From positions 1 to 9,212 of the forward strand of contig JBLHND010000147.1 in NCBI GenBank assembly GCA_047622605.1: a stretch of DNA of 9,212 bases, written 5' to 3'. The notes beneath the pieces were generated by a model that had not been told where the DNA came from, searched no databases, and was given only the letters and a program-made list of their open reading frames with translations. Made by a program: the position numbers and the translations under genes. Positions 7,061 to 9,212 of this stretch are shown here, one piece after another (the first letter of the stretch is position 1; each line of letters starts with the position of its first letter). This DNA comes from Motiliproteus sp047622605 (GTDB lineage: Bacteria; Pseudomonadota; Gammaproteobacteria; Pseudomonadales; Balneatricaceae).

Positions 7061-7672
7061 TTAACCGCGACTGTCCGTCGTCGCGGTTCGGTACAGGCTG
7101 TGATACTGCGGATTGGGCGCCATCTCCACGGCACTGGCGACTCGGTTGGTCATGTTGTAAAAACCGCTGATATTGGCGATATCCCAGATGTCGGCATCAC
7201 TGAAACCGGCATCACGCAAGGCTTGCCGATCGCTTTCGACGATCTGGGCGGGTAGGCGGGTCAGTTTGTCGGCAAAATCGAGCATCGTTCGTTGGCGGGT
7301 ATCCAGGGCGGCCGCCCGGTAGTTCATCACCAGTTGCTCGCCGAGGGCCGGGTCGCCACTGTATTGACGCACCGCCGAACCATGGGCCGTGAGACAGTAG
7401 AAGCAGTGATTCTCCGAGGAGACCACCACCGCGATCATCTCCCGTTCCAGCGTGGATAACCCCGAATCCCCAAACATCAGGCAGTTGTAAAAGCTGGAGA
7501 ACGCCTCCAGCTGCGCGGGGTTATGGCTATACGCCTGGAGTACATTAGGGATCATCCCCAGCTTTTCCTGACACTTATCGAAATAGCGCTGGGTCGACTC
7601 GTCGAGTTGCTCTCGGGTCGGGGTGTCGAGATCCAGAGCCGTCAGGGGACTCTGATTAGAATCTTGGTTCAT
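7061..7672 (-). CDS. AhpD-like / peroxidase-related carboxymuconolactone decarboxylase-family protein (203 aa)
   Basis: This small soluble alpha-helical protein belongs to the AhpD/CMD fold. The AhpD redox pattern E-x11-C-x2-C-x3-H is intact: E78, C90, C93 and H97, within ENHCFYCLTAHG. The length (203) and the layout, an N-terminal helix with KLGMIPNVLQAYSHNP before the motif and a C-terminal FYNMTNRVASA segment, match the uncharacterised peroxidase-related branch (TIGR01926-like). AhpD members use the Cys pair as a thiol-disulfide centre in alkylhydroperoxide reduction; activity here is inferred, not shown. The ATG at 7672 has GGAG seven bases upstream. The gene sits between a Liv-type transporter and two acyl-CoA ligases, all co-directional, so a role in protecting against or processing a by-product of that pathway is conceivable but unproven. 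Confidence 0.88.
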   Translation of the reverse strand: MNQDSNQSPLTALDLDTPTREQLDESTQRYFDKCQEKLGMIPNVLQAYSHNPAQLEAFSSFYNCLMFGDSGLSTLEREMIAVVVSSENHCFYCLTAHGSAVRQYSGDPALGEQLVMNYRAAALDTRQRTMLDFADKLTRLPAQIVESDRQALRDAGFSDADIWDIANISGFYNMTNRVASAVEMAPNPQYHSLYRTATTDSRG

Positions 7673-7751
7673 CGTGCGGCTCCGTTAGCGTTTAGATTGG
7701 GTGTGACAATTGAGCATATACATTGACTTGAAGTATGAAATATTTGTTCCC

Positions 7752-7775
7752 TGTGGGTTGGGCTTTAGTCCGACA
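7752..7775 (+). repeat. REP-like palindrome, copy D, upstream of the AhpD-like gene
   Basis: The bases are TGTGGGTTGGGCT followed by TTAGTCCGACA. GTTGGGCT pairs with AGTCCGAC over eight positions, using two G-T pairs, around a two-base loop. It lies in the 213-base gap between livM and the AhpD-like gene. The arm matches the family, with the inner stem changed on both sides. Confidence 0.6.
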
Positions 7776-7791
7776 AGGCTGAAAGTAGGTT

Positions 7792-7816
7792 TCGCTTTGG
7801 CATCCTTGCCAAAGCG
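7792..7816. terminator. Perfect 11-bp hairpin downstream of livM, possible terminator
   Basis: TCGCTTTGGCA (7792-7802) and TGCCAAAGCGA (7806-7816) are exact reverse complements around a three-base loop, about 70 bases after the livM stop on the minus strand. The stem is strong but neither strand has a convincing T-run after it, so intrinsic termination is uncertain. It may instead be a stabilising or processing hairpin separating transporter and ligase expression. The rest of the 213-base gap is AT-rich near 7716-7746, but I could not find a convincing promoter there for the AhpD-like gene. Confidence 0.4.
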
Positions 7817-7885
7817 ACTCTTTACACAAACAAAACATAATCAGACAGATAGCGAAACAGCTGTGCTGAATAGTTTCGATTGAGG

Positions 7886-8812
7886 TTAGAAGTTACGCTT
7901 GACCAGTTTTTGGATCTCGCCCACCAGGCCCTTGCGGAACGCTAGTACACAGACAATAAACACCAGTCCCATGATCACATGGATATAACCACCCAGCGGG
8001 CCGGATGCCAGGACGTTCTGCAGGGTGACGATGGTGCCTGCACCCAGTACGGGTCCCCAGATGGTGCCCATGCCGCCGAGTAGCGTCATCAGTACCACCT
8101 CACCCGACATAAACCAGTGCACGTCGGTCAGGGACGCCAGCTGAAACACCAGTGCCTTGGTGGAACCGGCAAGACCTGCCAGGGTCGCCGAGAGGACAAA
8201 GGTCACCAGCTTGTATTGGTTGACCTTATAGCCCAGGGAGATAGCGCGAGGCTCATTCTCACGGATCGCCTTCATCACCTGCCCGAAGGGGCTGTTTACG
8301 GTGCGATAGATCAGTGCGAAACCGCCGATAAAGATCGCCAACACGAAGTAATACATATTGAGATTATCGTTCAGATCGATCAGGCCGAACAGCTGCCCGC
8401 GTGGAATCCCCTGAATACCATTTTCACCGCCGGTAAAGGGCGCCTGGAGGAAGACGAAGAAGGCCAGCTGTGCCAGTGCTAGGGTAACCATGGCAAAATA
8501 GATCCCTTCGCGCTTGATCGCCAGTTTACCGTAGACATAACCGATGGCGGCGGAGACCGTAACCCCAGCCAGAATGCCTACCTCGGGGGTCAGTCCCTCG
8601 ATATTAAGCATCATATAGCCGGTGACGTAGGCACCGCTGCCTAAGAAGACCGCATGGCCAAAGGAGAGCAGACCGGCAAAGCCCAGCAGCAGGTTAAAGG
8701 CGCAGGCGAAGAGGGCAAAGCAGAGCACCTTCATCAGGAACACGGGATACAAGGCAAAGGGGGCGAGCAGCGCCAAGCCTAGCAGTACCAGGTTGAGTTT
8801 GTTGTTTTTCAT
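7886..8812 (-). CDS. livM: Branched-chain amino acid-type (HAAT) ABC transporter permease LivM (308 aa)
   Basis: This is one of the two inner-membrane permease subunits of a Liv/HAAT importer, which works with LivH, two ATPases (LivG/LivF) and a periplasmic binding protein. The sequence is hydrophobic throughout. It carries the LivM signature FNLLLGFAGLLSFGHAVFLGSGAY at about 39-62 and the cytoplasmic coupling loop AIRENEPRAISLGYKVNQYKL at 182-201. LLGGMGTIWGPVLGA is at 244-258. The length is typical of LivM proteins lacking the long N-terminal extension of the E. coli protein. A longer frame reaches a TTG at 8881, but the ATG at 8812 with GAGG eight bases upstream gives the usual N-terminus. 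It follows livH by 77 bases. The ligases downstream suggest that the cargo could be a carboxylic acid rather than leucine, isoleucine or valine; this is inference. Confidence 0.93.
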   Translation of the reverse strand: MKNNKLNLVLLGLALLAPFALYPVFLMKVLCFALFACAFNLLLGFAGLLSFGHAVFLGSGAYVTGYMMLNIEGLTPEVGILAGVTVSAAIGYVYGKLAIKREGIYFAMVTLALAQLAFFVFLQAPFTGGENGIQGIPRGQLFGLIDLNDNLNMYYFVLAIFIGGFALIYRTVNSPFGQVMKAIRENEPRAISLGYKVNQYKLVTFVLSATLAGLAGSTKALVFQLASLTDVHWFMSGEVVLMTLLGGMGTIWGPVLGAGTIVTLQNVLASGPLGGYIHVIMGLVFIVCVLAFRKGLVGEIQKLVKRNF

Positions 8813-8820
8813 GGTGGTGA

Positions 8821-8824
8821 CCTC
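8821..8824 (-). promoter_or_regulatory. Ribosome binding site deciding the livM start
   Basis: The minus strand reads GAGG eight bases before the ATG at 8812. This favours that start over the in-frame TTG at 8881. Confidence 0.5.
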
Positions 8825-8870
8825 GGGTGTTATAACGCTCTTGCAAATGACGATAAACGCTGTCGCTGGT

Positions 8871-8910
8871 TTTTTTACCAAACAAGTCGCTAAGCTTCTT
8901 TACCAAACAG
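8871..8910 (-). repeat. Short direct repeat spanning the livH stop
   Basis: CTGTTTGGTAAAGAA (8910-8896) and TTGTTTGGTAAAAAA (8885-8871) match at 13 of 15 bases with a period of 25. The first encodes the LFGKE near the LivH C-terminus. The second lies after the TAG in another frame and could encode LFGKK. It looks like a small tandem duplication or an old frameshifted tail. Confidence 0.6.
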
Positions 8911-9212
8911 GCCGGCAGGCTTGACCAGCAGCACGATGACCATCACCAGAAAAATCACGGTATTGGAGGCTTCGGGATAGAAATACTTGGTCAGACCCTC
9001 GACGATGCCCATACCCAGCCCGGTAATGATGGCGCCACCGATAGAGCCCATGCCGCCGATAACCACGATGGCGAACACCACGATAAGGATATTGGATCCC
9101 ATCTCGGGGGTGATCGAATACACCGGGGCTGCGAGCACACCGGCAAGACCTGCCAGGCCGACACCAAAGCCGAAGGTGAGGGTGACGATCAGGGGTACGT
9201 TGATGCCGAACG
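8890..9212 (-). CDS. livH: HAAT ABC transporter permease LivH, C-terminal part (start outside window)
   Basis: The frame is open from the right edge, first full codon at 9210, to a TAG at 8890, giving about 106 residues of the C-terminal third of a LivH-type permease. Recognisable features are the TFGFGVGLAGLAGVLAAP segment and the VFAIVVIGGMGSIGGAIITG loop, which is typical of the LivH cytoplasmic coupling region. After these come a final hydrophobic segment and the tail KPAGLFGKEA. LivH pairs with LivM in the inner membrane to form the import channel, and livM follows directly, as in standard liv operons. A GTG at 9138 is an internal codon, not the start. As the neighbouring permease, it shares the same uncertainty about substrate; a urea-type (Urt) system is less likely given the LivM-like partner. 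Confidence 0.92.
   Translation of the reverse strand, partial: FGINVPLIVTLTFGFGVGLAGLAGVLAAPVYSITPEMGSNILIVVFAIVVIGGMGSIGGAIITGLGMGIVEGLTKYFYPEASNTVIFLVMVIVLLVKPAGLFGKEA

Noticed and set aside
8813..8881. N-terminal extension of LivM from TTG
   Set aside because: It is not typical of LivM, uses a rare start codon, and is explained by the direct repeat at the end of livH.

Overview
All six genes in this window lie on the minus strand, so transcription runs from the right edge (9212) to the left edge (1). The base composition is moderately GC-rich. The genes are a MASE1-PAS-PAS-GGDEF-EAL c-di-GMP protein, acyl-CoA ligases and a Liv-type ABC transporter. The intergenic gaps carry REP-like palindromes. 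Together these suggest a free-living, probably marine or aquatic, gammaproteobacterium; this is inference, and the sequence does not fix a genus.

Right part (9212 to 7886): the C-terminal part of a LivH-type permease, cut by the window edge, followed by a complete LivM-type permease. These are the two membrane subunits of a HAAT-family importer for branched-chain amino acids or other carboxylates. The binding protein and ATPases are not in view.

Middle (7672 to 3538): a small AhpD-like/peroxidase-related protein with an intact E-x11-C-x2-C-x3-H motif, then two unrelated-looking AMP-forming acyl-CoA ligases. The first resembles the ACSF2/FadD type and the second the acetyl-CoA synthetase/ACSM type. 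The gaps are 86 and 92 bases and the genes are co-directional, so they may be co-transcribed. A plausible shared job is import of a carboxylic acid by the transporter and its activation to a CoA thioester by the ligases. The substrate cannot be read from the sequence.

Left part (3537 to 1): a 473-base gene-free stretch dense in repeats, then a large membrane-anchored dual GGDEF/EAL protein. Its reading frame stays open to the left edge, so its last residues and stop codon lie outside the window. It is probably an independent transcription unit unrelated to the acyl-CoA genes.

The most unusual DNA is non-coding. A dispersed palindrome family (arm consensus roughly TGTRGGTNRGGC) occurs in three gaps. 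Beside it in the 3.1-3.5 kb gap is a five-copy 12-base tandem array whose unit is nearly identical to one arm of that palindrome. I found no CRISPR array, tRNA, rRNA, transposase or phage gene, and no clear new multigene system; the protein-coding content is largely conventional.
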